DNA of 15,232 bases from Bacteroidota bacterium (GTDB taxonomy: Bacteria > Bacteroidota > Bacteroidia > Flavobacteriales_F > PHOS-HE28): the NCBI GenBank assembly GCA_023428865.1, contig JAEYWT010000366.1, positions 1-15,232 of the forward strand. The letters are read 5' to 3'. Below the pieces are notes generated by a model. It saw only the letters and a program-made list of their open reading frames with translations. It ran no database searches and was not told the origin of the DNA. Shown here piece after piece: positions 6,556-14,047 of the stretch (positions are counted from its first letter, which is position 1; every line of letters starts with the position of its first letter). Position numbers and translations under genes: made by a program.

Positions 6556-8153
6556 TGTGGAAGGCGTTGATCCTAGGTGGCATGGCCGCGCTGTTGGGAT
6601 CATGCGCCAGCGTGCAGAACATCACCGGTGGCGAACAGGATACCATCGCGCCGAAACTCGTGCGCGCACTGCCGCCGGATCGGAGCACGCACTTCAACGC
6701 GCGGGTGATCCAGCTCGACCTTGATGAACGCGTGCAATTGGAGCGGGTTCGGGAACGCCTATTGATATCACCACCACTGCAGCCTGCACCCGATGTTCGG
6801 CTCGCAGGACCGAAGACCGTGGAGATCAAATTTAATGGCCCGCTCGAACCCAACACCACCTATACATTCAACCTAGGTGAAAGCGTGAAAGACCTCACCG
6901 AAGGCAACATCGCGGCCGGACTCGTATATGTGGTAAGCACGGGCGATGCATTGGATAGCGCAGTGTTGGTCGGCTCCGTACATAACGCTTTCAGCGGAGC
7001 TGCGGAAAAGGACATGCTCGTTGGCCTATATGCGCCAGAGGATACGGCTGCGTTCCGTACAGGACGACCCGCATACATGACGCGCTCCAATGCTACCGGT
7101 GAATTCACCATCAGCAACCTGCCCCACGGCCGATACAGTGTCTTCGCGTTGCGCGACAAGAACGCCAATATGAAGTACGACCTCCCCAACGAAGAGGTCG
7201 CATTTCTGGACACGGCGATCACACTGGACCCAACGGACTCGAGTGGTGTTGCTGTTGCGTTGAGTTCTTTCCTGCCCGCCAGTCGCAAACAACAAGTGCG
7301 GTCCTACACGGTACTTGCCGATGGTGCATTGGAGGTGGTCTTCGCAAGGCCGGTAGAAGAGGTTGGTGTACGCGATATTGCCCGCGAAGGTGGTGTGCTT
7401 CGGTGGCAAGCTGAATACGGTTCGATGCGTGATACCGTTCTGTTCTGGCCTACGGATACCACATTGATCACCCAAGGACACTACGAGATAAGCACCGATG
7501 GCATGCCCTTGGACACGCTGCGATACAAGCCCACAAAGCGGATGCCCTTCAACACCGGGCTTTCTGCGAAGCTGGTCGAAACCGCCCAAGATGCGTTCAT
7601 TCGCCTGAGATCCTCGCGTCCAATGACCGCTTTCGATACCACACGTATGACGTTGACGAGCGATAGCACGGTTGTTCCATACCGCACAACCCAACGCGAT
7701 GGTCGCACACTGGACCTATCCTTCACTGGGCGCAGTGGTATGGTGCTGAAATTGCTGGCACTCCCCAAAACTGTTCGTGATAACTATGGCGGCTACAACG
7801 ACACGTTGCACGCATCGCTCGGCACCGCTGCGGAACGAGCCACTGGGACATTGGAGGTGACCGTATCTGGTTTGGCAGCAGAGCGGTCATACCTGCTTCA
7901 GGTCCTGGATGGTCAGCAACGCGTGCAACAAATGGCCACCATAAGCACGGCTAAACCCAAGGCCGAGTGGACCGTGTTGCCACCCGGCGTCCGCACTCTA
8001 CGGTTGGTACACGACAGGAATGGCAATGGCCGCTGGGATACCGGTGAATGGAGCCTGTTACAACAGCCGGAGACCACGTGGTACCACGCGGAAACCGTGA
8101 ACGTGCGGGCAGCCTGGGATCTGAAGATCGAGTGGAAGCTCTCCGATCCTTAG
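6555..8153 (+). CDS. Ig-like domain lipoprotein (Bacteroidota, Big_5 type)
   Basis: The protein has 532 residues. The start is fixed by the TGATG overlap with the preceding gene and by the lipoprotein signal that follows (MWKALILGGMAALLGSC, lipidated Cys at 17). The mature N-terminus 'ITGGEQDTIAPKLVRALPPD' and the following 100 residues match the bacterial Ig-like fold Big_5, including 'PLEPNTTYTFNLGESVKDLT'. A second domain at about residues 130-225 resembles a transthyretin/carboxypeptidase-regulatory fold ('NATGEFTISNLPHGRYSVFA'). Two Ca-binding-like loops occur: DKNANMKYD from residue 201, and DRNGNGRWDTGE at 487-498. Lipoproteins of this type are very common in Bacteroidota and usually unassigned; a surface or periplasmic structural role is my inference. 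Tight coupling to the methionine-sulfoxide reductase probably reflects co-transcription more than a shared function. Confidence 0.88.
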   Translation: MWKALILGGMAALLGSCASVQNITGGEQDTIAPKLVRALPPDRSTHFNARVIQLDLDERVQLERVRERLLISPPLQPAPDVRLAGPKTVEIKFNGPLEPNTTYTFNLGESVKDLTEGNIAAGLVYVVSTGDALDSAVLVGSVHNAFSGAAEKDMLVGLYAPEDTAAFRTGRPAYMTRSNATGEFTISNLPHGRYSVFALRDKNANMKYDLPNEEVAFLDTAITLDPTDSSGVAVALSSFLPASRKQQVRSYTVLADGALEVVFARPVEEVGVRDIAREGGVLRWQAEYGSMRDTVLFWPTDTTLITQGHYEISTDGMPLDTLRYKPTKRMPFNTGLSAKLVETAQDAFIRLRSSRPMTAFDTTRMTLTSDSTVVPYRTTQRDGRTLDLSFTGRSGMVLKLLALPKTVRDNYGGYNDTLHASLGTAAERATGTLEVTVSGLAAERSYLLQVLDGQQRVQQMATISTAKPKAEWTVLPPGVRTLRLVHDRNGNGRWDTGEWSLLQQPETTWYHAETVNVRAAWDLKIEWKLSDP

Positions 8154-8180
8154 TTATCATGTAGCCCCTCCTTGCAAGAC

Positions 8181-8200
8181 CGGAACCTAACGGGGTTCCG
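8181..8200 (+). terminator. Hairpin between the lipoprotein gene and the giant secreted-protein gene
   Basis: CGGAACC (8181-8187) pairs perfectly with GGTTCCG (8194-8200) around a six-base loop, 27 bases after the TAG that ends the lipoprotein gene. There is no T tract after it, so it is a weak intrinsic terminator at best. It could also act as an RNA-stabilising 3' hairpin, or as a leader structure for the next gene. The remaining bases from 8154 to 8286 hold no other feature I can support. Confidence 0.4.
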
Positions 8201-8286
8201 AAGCGTAGAACGGTCGCTACCACCAATACTCTTAGGTGGACGTGATGACCTGTTCTGCCATACACACTCCGGGGACTGCGAGGCTG

Positions 8287-11200
8287 ATGCGTTGGTGCAT
8301 CATCCTCTTGGGGAGCCTGACCTTCCACACCTTGACGGCGCAAACCGGCGTTATGGTACCCACGCGTGGCACCCGGTTCTGGACCGGTTTCATGCAGAAC
8401 GGTTTCGGTGCGCAAACACTGAAACTACAGATCCTTGGCCGTAACGCGACCACAGGCACGGTGAGCATTCCGCTCACGGGTTGGAGCACTTCATTCAGTG
8501 TACCGGCCAACGGTATCACCATCATCGATATCCCCACCTCCGCGGAGAATACCGGTTCTGGCACCGTTGCCTCGAAAGGCATTCTGATCCAGACAGCCGA
8601 TAGCGTGAACGTATTACAGACCAGCTTGCAGAACTTCACCCACGAAGCATCGCAAGTTCTGCCAGAGGCCGCACTCGGTAACCACTACAGGGTGGATGCC
8701 TATCAAGGTCTACCGAACTTCAACAACCTACACAAAAGCGAATTCCTGGTGGTCGCCACGCAGGATGGCACCCAGGTCCGCATCACACCTTCGGTGAACG
8801 CTGCCGGTGGACAACTTGCTGGGGTGCCCTTCATCGTAAACCTCAACGCCGGACAGACCTACCAGCTGCAGGCTGCAACGGATGCCCTAGACCTTACGGG
8901 AACCGTGGTCGAAGCCACTCAGGCCAGCGGCGTGTGTAGGCCATTCGTGGTGATCGGTGGCTCCATGTGCGCCACGGTACCCGGTGCTTGCCAGGCCTGC
9001 GACATGATCTTCGAGCAATTGATCCCGACGGCGGCTTGGGGCACGCGGTACTACACCGCGCCGATCCTTGGTGTGAATACGAGCACCTATCGCGTAATGG
9101 CCGAAGTGAACGGCACCACCGTTTCGATCAATGGCGGTGCTCCCATCAACTTGAACGCCGGCCAGCGGCACGAAGTGAACGGTACAACAGCTCCGGTGTG
9201 CATCCAAGCGAACAACCCGGTCAGCGTTTCCCAACTGATGGAAGGCTACAGCTGCGCCGGCAATGGCGATCCTTCCCTCTGGTTGACCTCACCTGCAGAA
9301 CGCCTTTCGACCAAAGCCTCGTGGCACACTTCGGGCTCCTCGTTGATCACACAGCACAGTGTGAGCGTGGTGGTACCACTGGCCTCTGTAGGCCAACTAA
9401 CGCTGGATGGCGTGGTGGTACCACCAGCGCAGTTCCAATCCTATGCGGGCTGCGCTGATCGCAAGCACGTGAAACTTCCTGTAGCAGTTGGCCGACATGA
9501 ACTGATCGCAGCGTCAGGCTTCCAAGCCTATGCCATCGGAACGGGTTATGGTGAGAGCTATTCCATGAGCATCCATGATATCGAGTCGATACCCGTGCAA
9601 CAGGACTCTGTGGTCTGTGGTGGTGGAGCCATCACGCTGAACGCACCGGGACCACTCAATAACCCCACTTGGTCTGAGGCTTCCGCACCTTCCACAATCC
9701 TCGGTACCGGCCTCAGCTACACCTTCACACCCACACAGACCGGGAGCTACACTGTTACAGGCACACTGCCGTTGAGCGGCTGCCCGCGCAGCTTCACCTA
9801 CCACGTGGGCATGCCACTTTCGATCCCTACCTGGCTTACGGCGAACAACGAGCCCGAGATCACTATTTGTCAATACGAATCGGTACAGCTCGCACTCGTT
9901 CCACCTCCCGACCCAGCGTGGTTCGAGATCAACTGGACACCAGGATACTCGCTGAGTAACGATACGATATCAAACCCATTGGCCACGCCGATGAGTTCAA
10001 CATGGTACCGCGCACATGTTTTCAGTCCTACCGGATGCGGCAACTTGGATGACAGCATCCGGGTGAACGTGATCCCTGCCAGCATCGTGGAGCTGAAGAC
10101 GACCGCACAACCAGAAGCCATTTGCGCTGGAAGTACGGTACAACTGAGCAGCAAAGCACTTCGTGCATTGACCATGGATCTCTTCGATGGTGCTCCCAGT
10201 AGCACCTGGACAGCGATACAAGGCGGAGTGAACAGCGATATCTGCGGAAGTCACAGTGGCCTGGCGCTTTACTTCAACGGTGCAGGACAGCGCTATGCAC
10301 AAACCAATGGCTTCAACACCACCGGTGGTGGCAAATTGCGCTTTCAGTTGAAGGTCGCGAACAGCACTGCACCATGCGATGATGCTGATGCGGGGGAAGA
10401 CATCGTGCTGGAGTATTCCACTAACAACGGTCTCAATTGGACCTTGATCTCCACCTTCTTGGAGAGTGGATATCCCAACTTCACACCACAAGAGATCGGA
10501 ATTCCAGCTGGTGCGCAGAACACCAACGTGATGTTCCGTCTGCGTCAACTCGCACACAACGGCGCTGGGCATGACAATTGGGCCATCGACAATTTCCTCA
10601 TTGGCAAGTACGACGACAACTACCTCAGCTACTACTGGAGCCAGCCCGGTTCGCTGAACAATAGTGCCATCCATAACCCAATTGCTACACCGACCACTTC
10701 GGGGTGGTACGTATTACAAGGCACGGACCCACTGGGTGGTTGTGTGTATAGCGACTCGGTCTATGTGCAGGTGCAACCCACGTTCAGTGTTTCGGTGACC
10801 CCGAATACAACACTCTGCGCCGTTGCAGGTATTCCCGTCACCGCAACACCTTCTTCCGGATCCAACATCACCTACGCTTGGACACCGAACAACGGAACCC
10901 TGAGCGCGACCAATGTCCAAACGCCCATCGCCACACCTACAAGCACAACTACCTACAACGTGACCGCCACAACGGACATCGGTTGCTCCGCTAGTGGGCA
11001 GGTGACCATAACCGTTGGACAGTTGCTCAGTGTGAACGTCGCGGCTGCTAACACCACTCTTTGTCAAGGGCAATCCACTCAGCTCAATGCCACGGCATCC
11101 GGAGGAAGTGGGCTAACCTACTCATGGACCGGTGCAGGCTTGAACAACAGCAGTATACCGAACCCGATCGCCACACCCACGCAGACCACCACATATACCT

Positions 11201-13260
11201 GCACCGTTACACACACGGCCAGTGGTTGTTCCTTGAACCAGAGCGTGACCGTAGTCGTAACCACAGGATACACCGCCAACGCCGGTGCCGACCTAACGTT
11301 GTGCTCCACCTTGGGTCATCAACTCGGTGTTCAACATAACGTGCCCAACGCCCAATACGCGTGGACTCCTGCCGTGAACCTGAACGCTGCAAATATCCAG
11401 GCACCGACCATCCTGGTGGATGGTACCGCAACCTATAACGTCACCATCACCGATGTGAACGGATGCTCCATCAGCGACCAGGTGGTGATCACAAGAGCAT
11501 TCGTAGGGGTTCCTGCACAGAGCACGGCCAGCGGCTGTATCAACACGCCACCCACGCTTAACGCACCAGCAACGGCGACCAGCTATCAATGGTCCACGGG
11601 GCAGACCAGCCAAAGTATCATTCCGACCAGTTCCGGCCCACACACGGTAACCATGACGAACGCACAGGGCTGTGAGGTTAGTACCATCTTCAATGTGACC
11701 CTGCATGCGCTTCCCGTCGTGGACCTTGGACCCAATTTGGCTCTATGCGGTGTTCCTCAAGTCGCACTCGATGCCGGCAATGCGGGAAGCAGCTTTGCGT
11801 GGAACACTTCCGCCACTTCACAACAGATCTCCGTTACGGCAAGCGGAACCTATTCCGTGCAGGTCACCTCACCACAGGGTTGCATCGGTTCCGGCTCGGT
11901 GAACATCGCACTGAATGCCATGCCCGCCGATTTGCTCAATGATGTGAGTAGTTGCATCACCTCACCGGTGACGTTGAATGCTGGCAACACGGGGTCCACC
12001 TACCTGTGGAACACCGGCGCCACCACCCAGACCATTCAACCAACGGCCAGTGGCACCTACACCGTTGCTGTGACCACCGCCCAGAACTGCAGCGCAACCT
12101 TCGATGCCGTTGTTGACCTGTTGCCCATGGTCACAGTAGACCTTGGCCCGGATGTCACTATTTGCGCGGGCACGAACACCACCTTGGATGCTGGCAATCC
12201 TGGAGCAACGTACACTTGGAGCAACGGGGCTCTTTCGCAAACGATCACCACGACCAGCGGCGGAACCTACTCGGTGACCGTAAGCAACGGCGCTTGCCAA
12301 GCCACCGATTCGAAGACCGTTACCGTACAAGCCCTTCCGATCGATGTCTTGCAGGACGAAGCGCGATGCATCGGCGAAAGCGTTGTGCTCGATGCCGGCA
12401 ATGACGGTGCTACATACGAATGGAACACCGGTTTTACTACCCGTTCGATCACCACACAAACAGCAGGCACGTTCAGCGTGACCATCACCGACGCCGCTGG
12501 TTGCTCTGCCACGTATGATGCCAATGTGCAATTCGTGGCGCCGCCCGTAGTGAACCTCGGCGTGGACACCACGTTGTGCGATGGACAGGTACTTCTGTTA
12601 GACGCTCAGAATCCCGGCGCCACCTATACCTGGAGTACAAGTGCGACCACGCGGACCATTCCGGTCTCCCGCCCTGGCACCTACTCGGTCCAAGTGAGCA
12701 ACGGTCTTTGCCAGCGTAGTGATGCCATCACGGTACAGTTCAACCCGTCGCCTGTACAAATGGCCACACGGCAGTTCCATACGTGCCTAGGAGAGGATGA
12801 ACAATATGTACGGATCGATGCGGGCAATCCAGGCTCTCGTTACGACTGGAACACCGGGGAACAATCACGCGTGATCCTGGCTGGAGCTTATGGCTGGTAC
12901 GTGGTTGAGGTGATCAACCAGTTCGACTGTGCTGCATTGGATTCAGCGCAAGTGATCGAGTATTGCCCTTCGGCGATCTTCATCCCGAACACCTTCACCC
13001 CGAACGGTGATGGCATCAACGACATCTTCATACCGGTTGGCAAGAACATCGCCACCATGCACTTGTATGTGTTCGATCGCTGGGGTAATCAACTTTTCGA
13101 AAGCGATAACCCCACCATGGGTTGGGACGGCACTTACGGTGGGTCGGTCGTAAAGAACGACATCTACGTGTGGCGCCTGGCGTACAAGTTCTTCGAGGAC
13201 AAGAACGGCACCATCGGAATGGAGCAGGAACAGATGGGACACATCCAAGTGCTCCGCTAA
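8287..13260 (+). CDS. Giant T9SS-secreted modular surface protein: IgGFc-binding-type head, Ig/PKD-like repeats, type B sorting domain
   Basis: The protein has 1657 residues from the ATG at 8287, chosen because it gives a compact signal peptide (MRWCIILLGSLTFHTLTAQ). In-frame starts GTG 8236, GTG 8242 and ATG 8245 would lengthen it by 14-17 residues. Domain order: an IgGFc-binding-type domain (about 20-436); two Ig/PKD-like domains (440-598); a third interrupted by a reelin-like domain (599-831, insert 629-777); three 81-residue modules (833-1074); seven 69-residue modules (1075-1560); and the T9SS type B sorting domain (1561-1657). It should cross the outer membrane through the T9SS and be released or attached at the surface. 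Family knowledge: such proteins act in adhesion or extracellular matrix; binding to IgG itself should not be assumed from the domain name. Its stop lies only seven bases from that of the convergent amidase gene. Confidence 0.9.
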   Translation: MRWCIILLGSLTFHTLTAQTGVMVPTRGTRFWTGFMQNGFGAQTLKLQILGRNATTGTVSIPLTGWSTSFSVPANGITIIDIPTSAENTGSGTVASKGILIQTADSVNVLQTSLQNFTHEASQVLPEAALGNHYRVDAYQGLPNFNNLHKSEFLVVATQDGTQVRITPSVNAAGGQLAGVPFIVNLNAGQTYQLQAATDALDLTGTVVEATQASGVCRPFVVIGGSMCATVPGACQACDMIFEQLIPTAAWGTRYYTAPILGVNTSTYRVMAEVNGTTVSINGGAPINLNAGQRHEVNGTTAPVCIQANNPVSVSQLMEGYSCAGNGDPSLWLTSPAERLSTKASWHTSGSSLITQHSVSVVVPLASVGQLTLDGVVVPPAQFQSYAGCADRKHVKLPVAVGRHELIAASGFQAYAIGTGYGESYSMSIHDIESIPVQQDSVVCGGGAITLNAPGPLNNPTWSEASAPSTILGTGLSYTFTPTQTGSYTVTGTLPLSGCPRSFTYHVGMPLSIPTWLTANNEPEITICQYESVQLALVPPPDPAWFEINWTPGYSLSNDTISNPLATPMSSTWYRAHVFSPTGCGNLDDSIRVNVIPASIVELKTTAQPEAICAGSTVQLSSKALRALTMDLFDGAPSSTWTAIQGGVNSDICGSHSGLALYFNGAGQRYAQTNGFNTTGGGKLRFQLKVANSTAPCDDADAGEDIVLEYSTNNGLNWTLISTFLESGYPNFTPQEIGIPAGAQNTNVMFRLRQLAHNGAGHDNWAIDNFLIGKYDDNYLSYYWSQPGSLNNSAIHNPIATPTTSGWYVLQGTDPLGGCVYSDSVYVQVQPTFSVSVTPNTTLCAVAGIPVTATPSSGSNITYAWTPNNGTLSATNVQTPIATPTSTTTYNVTATTDIGCSASGQVTITVGQLLSVNVAAANTTLCQGQSTQLNATASGGSGLTYSWTGAGLNNSSIPNPIATPTQTTTYTCTVTHTASGCSLNQSVTVVVTTGYTANAGADLTLCSTLGHQLGVQHNVPNAQYAWTPAVNLNAANIQAPTILVDGTATYNVTITDVNGCSISDQVVITRAFVGVPAQSTASGCINTPPTLNAPATATSYQWSTGQTSQSIIPTSSGPHTVTMTNAQGCEVSTIFNVTLHALPVVDLGPNLALCGVPQVALDAGNAGSSFAWNTSATSQQISVTASGTYSVQVTSPQGCIGSGSVNIALNAMPADLLNDVSSCITSPVTLNAGNTGSTYLWNTGATTQTIQPTASGTYTVAVTTAQNCSATFDAVVDLLPMVTVDLGPDVTICAGTNTTLDAGNPGATYTWSNGALSQTITTTSGGTYSVTVSNGACQATDSKTVTVQALPIDVLQDEARCIGESVVLDAGNDGATYEWNTGFTTRSITTQTAGTFSVTITDAAGCSATYDANVQFVAPPVVNLGVDTTLCDGQVLLLDAQNPGATYTWSTSATTRTIPVSRPGTYSVQVSNGLCQRSDAITVQFNPSPVQMATRQFHTCLGEDEQYVRIDAGNPGSRYDWNTGEQSRVILAGAYGWYVVEVINQFDCAALDSAQVIEYCPSAIFIPNTFTPNGDGINDIFIPVGKNIATMHLYVFDRWGNQLFESDNPTMGWDGTYGGSVVKNDIYVWRLAYKFFEDKNGTIGMEQEQMGHIQVLR
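8340..9597 (+). other. IgGFc-binding-type N-terminal domain of the giant protein
   Basis: Right after the signal peptide comes 'GTRFWTGFMQNGF', then 'SEFLVVATQDGTQVRITPS', and a Cys-rich core, 'CATVPGACQACDMIFEQLIP' followed by TAAWGTRYY. This order of motifs is characteristic of the IgGFc_binding family, named after the mucin-like FCGBP protein. Closing motifs include 'GQLTLDGVVV' and 'AYAIGTGYGESYS'. The domain occupies about residues 20-436 and is the likely ligand-binding head at the far end of a repeat stalk. Confidence 0.75.
10171..10617 (+). other. Reelin/MAM-like domain inserted into an Ig-like module
   Basis: Residues 629-777 (about 149 aa) do not fit the repeat pattern. They read as a jelly-roll domain of the reelin-subrepeat kind: 'LALYFNGAGQRYAQT', 'KLRFQLKVANS', 'EDIVLEYSTNNGLNWTLIST', 'VMFRLRQLAH' and 'HDNWAIDNFLIG'. 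Before the insert the Ig-like module starts normally with 'ICAGSTVQLSSKA'; after it the same module resumes with 'YYWSQPGSLNNSAIHNPIAT'. The insert therefore sits between early strands of one host domain. Confidence 0.65.
10783..11508 (+). repeat. Three tandem 81-residue Ig/PKD-like modules (protein-level repeat)
   Basis: The modules begin at 10783, 11026 and 11269 and measure 81, 81 and 80 residues. Each opens with a short strand and a Cys (NTTLC, NTTLC, DLTLC), then carries a central Y-x-W (TYAWTP, TYSWTG, QYAWTP), a LSATN/LNNSS/LNAAN turn with 'TPIATPTSTTTYNV'-like text, and closes with GC and a D/Q-x-V strand. The previous two or three modules of the protein have the same NPLATP/NPIATP hallmark but less regular length. 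Confidence 0.8.
11509..12966 (+). repeat. Seven tandem 69-residue Ig-like modules forming a stalk (protein-level repeat)
   Basis: The modules begin at 11509, 11716, 11926, 12133, 12340, 12547 and 12754, giving lengths of 69, 70, 69, 69, 69, 69 and 71 residues. Each has one Cys near residue 10, then L-D/N-A-x-N-x-G (LDAGNAGS, LNAGNTGS, LDAGNPGA, LDAGNDGA), a Y-x-W-N/S-T-G core, an I-x-x-x-x-x-G-T-Y/F-S-V hairpin and a second Cys about 45 residues after the first, as if each module held one disulfide. The DNA copies have diverged, so this is an old array and not a recent tandem duplication. Confidence 0.85.
12967..13257 (+). other. T9SS type B sorting domain (gliding-motility-associated C-terminal domain)
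   Basis: The last 97 residues carry the full signature of this family: 'IFIPNTFTPNGDGINDIFIP', 'LYVFDRWGNQLFES', a G-W-D-G-T turn, 'KNDIYVWRLAYKF' and a terminal 'MGHIQVLR'. Family knowledge: this domain directs export through the type IX secretion system, with PorP/SprF-like partners, and is found only in Bacteroidota. It shows that the host makes a T9SS and that the giant protein is one of its cargoes. Confidence 0.95.
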
Positions 13261-13267
13261 CAAGCGC

Positions 13268-14047
13268 TCAGAACTTCAATTCGAAGTCGTCAGCCTCCTT
13301 TGCCACGGGGAACTTCTCGCGGAAGTCCTCCAGCGCATTCCATTCCAACGTTACGGTCGAAGGTCCTTCTTGGGCTGGTTCCACCTGACCGATCGTTGCA
13401 CCGCGTGGGTCGATGACCACACTATCACCGGTATAGTGGATCCCTTTGCCATCCATGCCCACGCGGTTCACACCAGCAACGTAGCATTGGTTCTCTATGG
13501 CCCGAGCGATCAACAATTGGCTCCACGGGAAGCGCCGCGCTTCGGGCCAATTGGCCACATACAGGATAGCTTCATAATCACCACGGTTACGCGCGAACAC
13601 CGGGAAGCGCAGATCGAAGCATACTTGTAACAGGATCCGCCAACCTCTCCATTCCACCACTACACGCTCGGTCCCAGCACTGAAGTGATCGGTCTCGTTG
13701 GCAAAGCGGAACAGATGGCGCTTATCATAGGTCGTCACCTGTCCATCCGGTTTCACGAAAAGACCTCGATTGAAGAACTTTCCATTCTCCGTGATGATGA
13801 CACTGCCATAGAGCGCTGCATCGATCCCCTTGGCTTGTTCGCGCATCCAATGTACGGTCTCACCACTCATTTCCTCCGCCAGTTCGGTACTCCGCATACT
13901 GAACCCGGTGGTGAACATCTCGGGAAGCACCACCAGGTCCGTGGTGCCCTTCAGAGCGGCCAACTTCTCTGAGAACATGGCACGGTTCGCGTTCGCATCC
14001 TCCCAATGGAGCATGCTCTGGACAATGGTGACTCTCAGATCCTGCAT
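13268..14047 (-). CDS. yafV: Omega-amidase, nitrilase superfamily (YafV/Nit2-like)
   Basis: The 259-residue protein has the nitrilase catalytic triad in the expected order: E43 in 'VVLPEMFTTGF', K109 in 'TYDKRHLF' and C143 in 'LQVCFDLRFPVFARN'. The segments 'YVANWPEARRFPW' and 'ARAIENQCYVAGVNRVG' are those I associate with E. coli YafV. Family knowledge: YafV and its eukaryotic relative Nit2 hydrolyse alpha-ketoglutaramate to 2-oxoglutarate and ammonia, removing the by-product of glutamine transaminases. Its ATG lies inside the end of the upstream aminotransferase gene (13-base overlap), which points to translational coupling and supports that role. On the other side only seven bases separate its stop from that of the giant gene, with no hairpin between. 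The length is normal and I see no defect. Confidence 0.92.
   Translation of the reverse strand: MQDLRVTIVQSMLHWEDANANRAMFSEKLAALKGTTDLVVLPEMFTTGFSMRSTELAEEMSGETVHWMREQAKGIDAALYGSVIITENGKFFNRGLFVKPDGQVTTYDKRHLFRFANETDHFSAGTERVVVEWRGWRILLQVCFDLRFPVFARNRGDYEAILYVANWPEARRFPWSQLLIARAIENQCYVAGVNRVGMDGKGIHYTGDSVVIDPRGATIGQVEPAQEGPSTVTLEWNALEDFREKFPVAKEADDFELKF

Noticed and set aside
8340..9597. Immunoglobulin-binding virulence factor
   Set aside because: The family name comes from an animal protein. Such domains are widespread in environmental Bacteroidota, and nothing here indicates a host-associated lifestyle.
11509..12966. DNA tandem repeat or CRISPR-like array with about 207-base period
   Set aside because: The period is real but comes from protein modules; the DNA copies differ at many positions and the reading frame is continuous.
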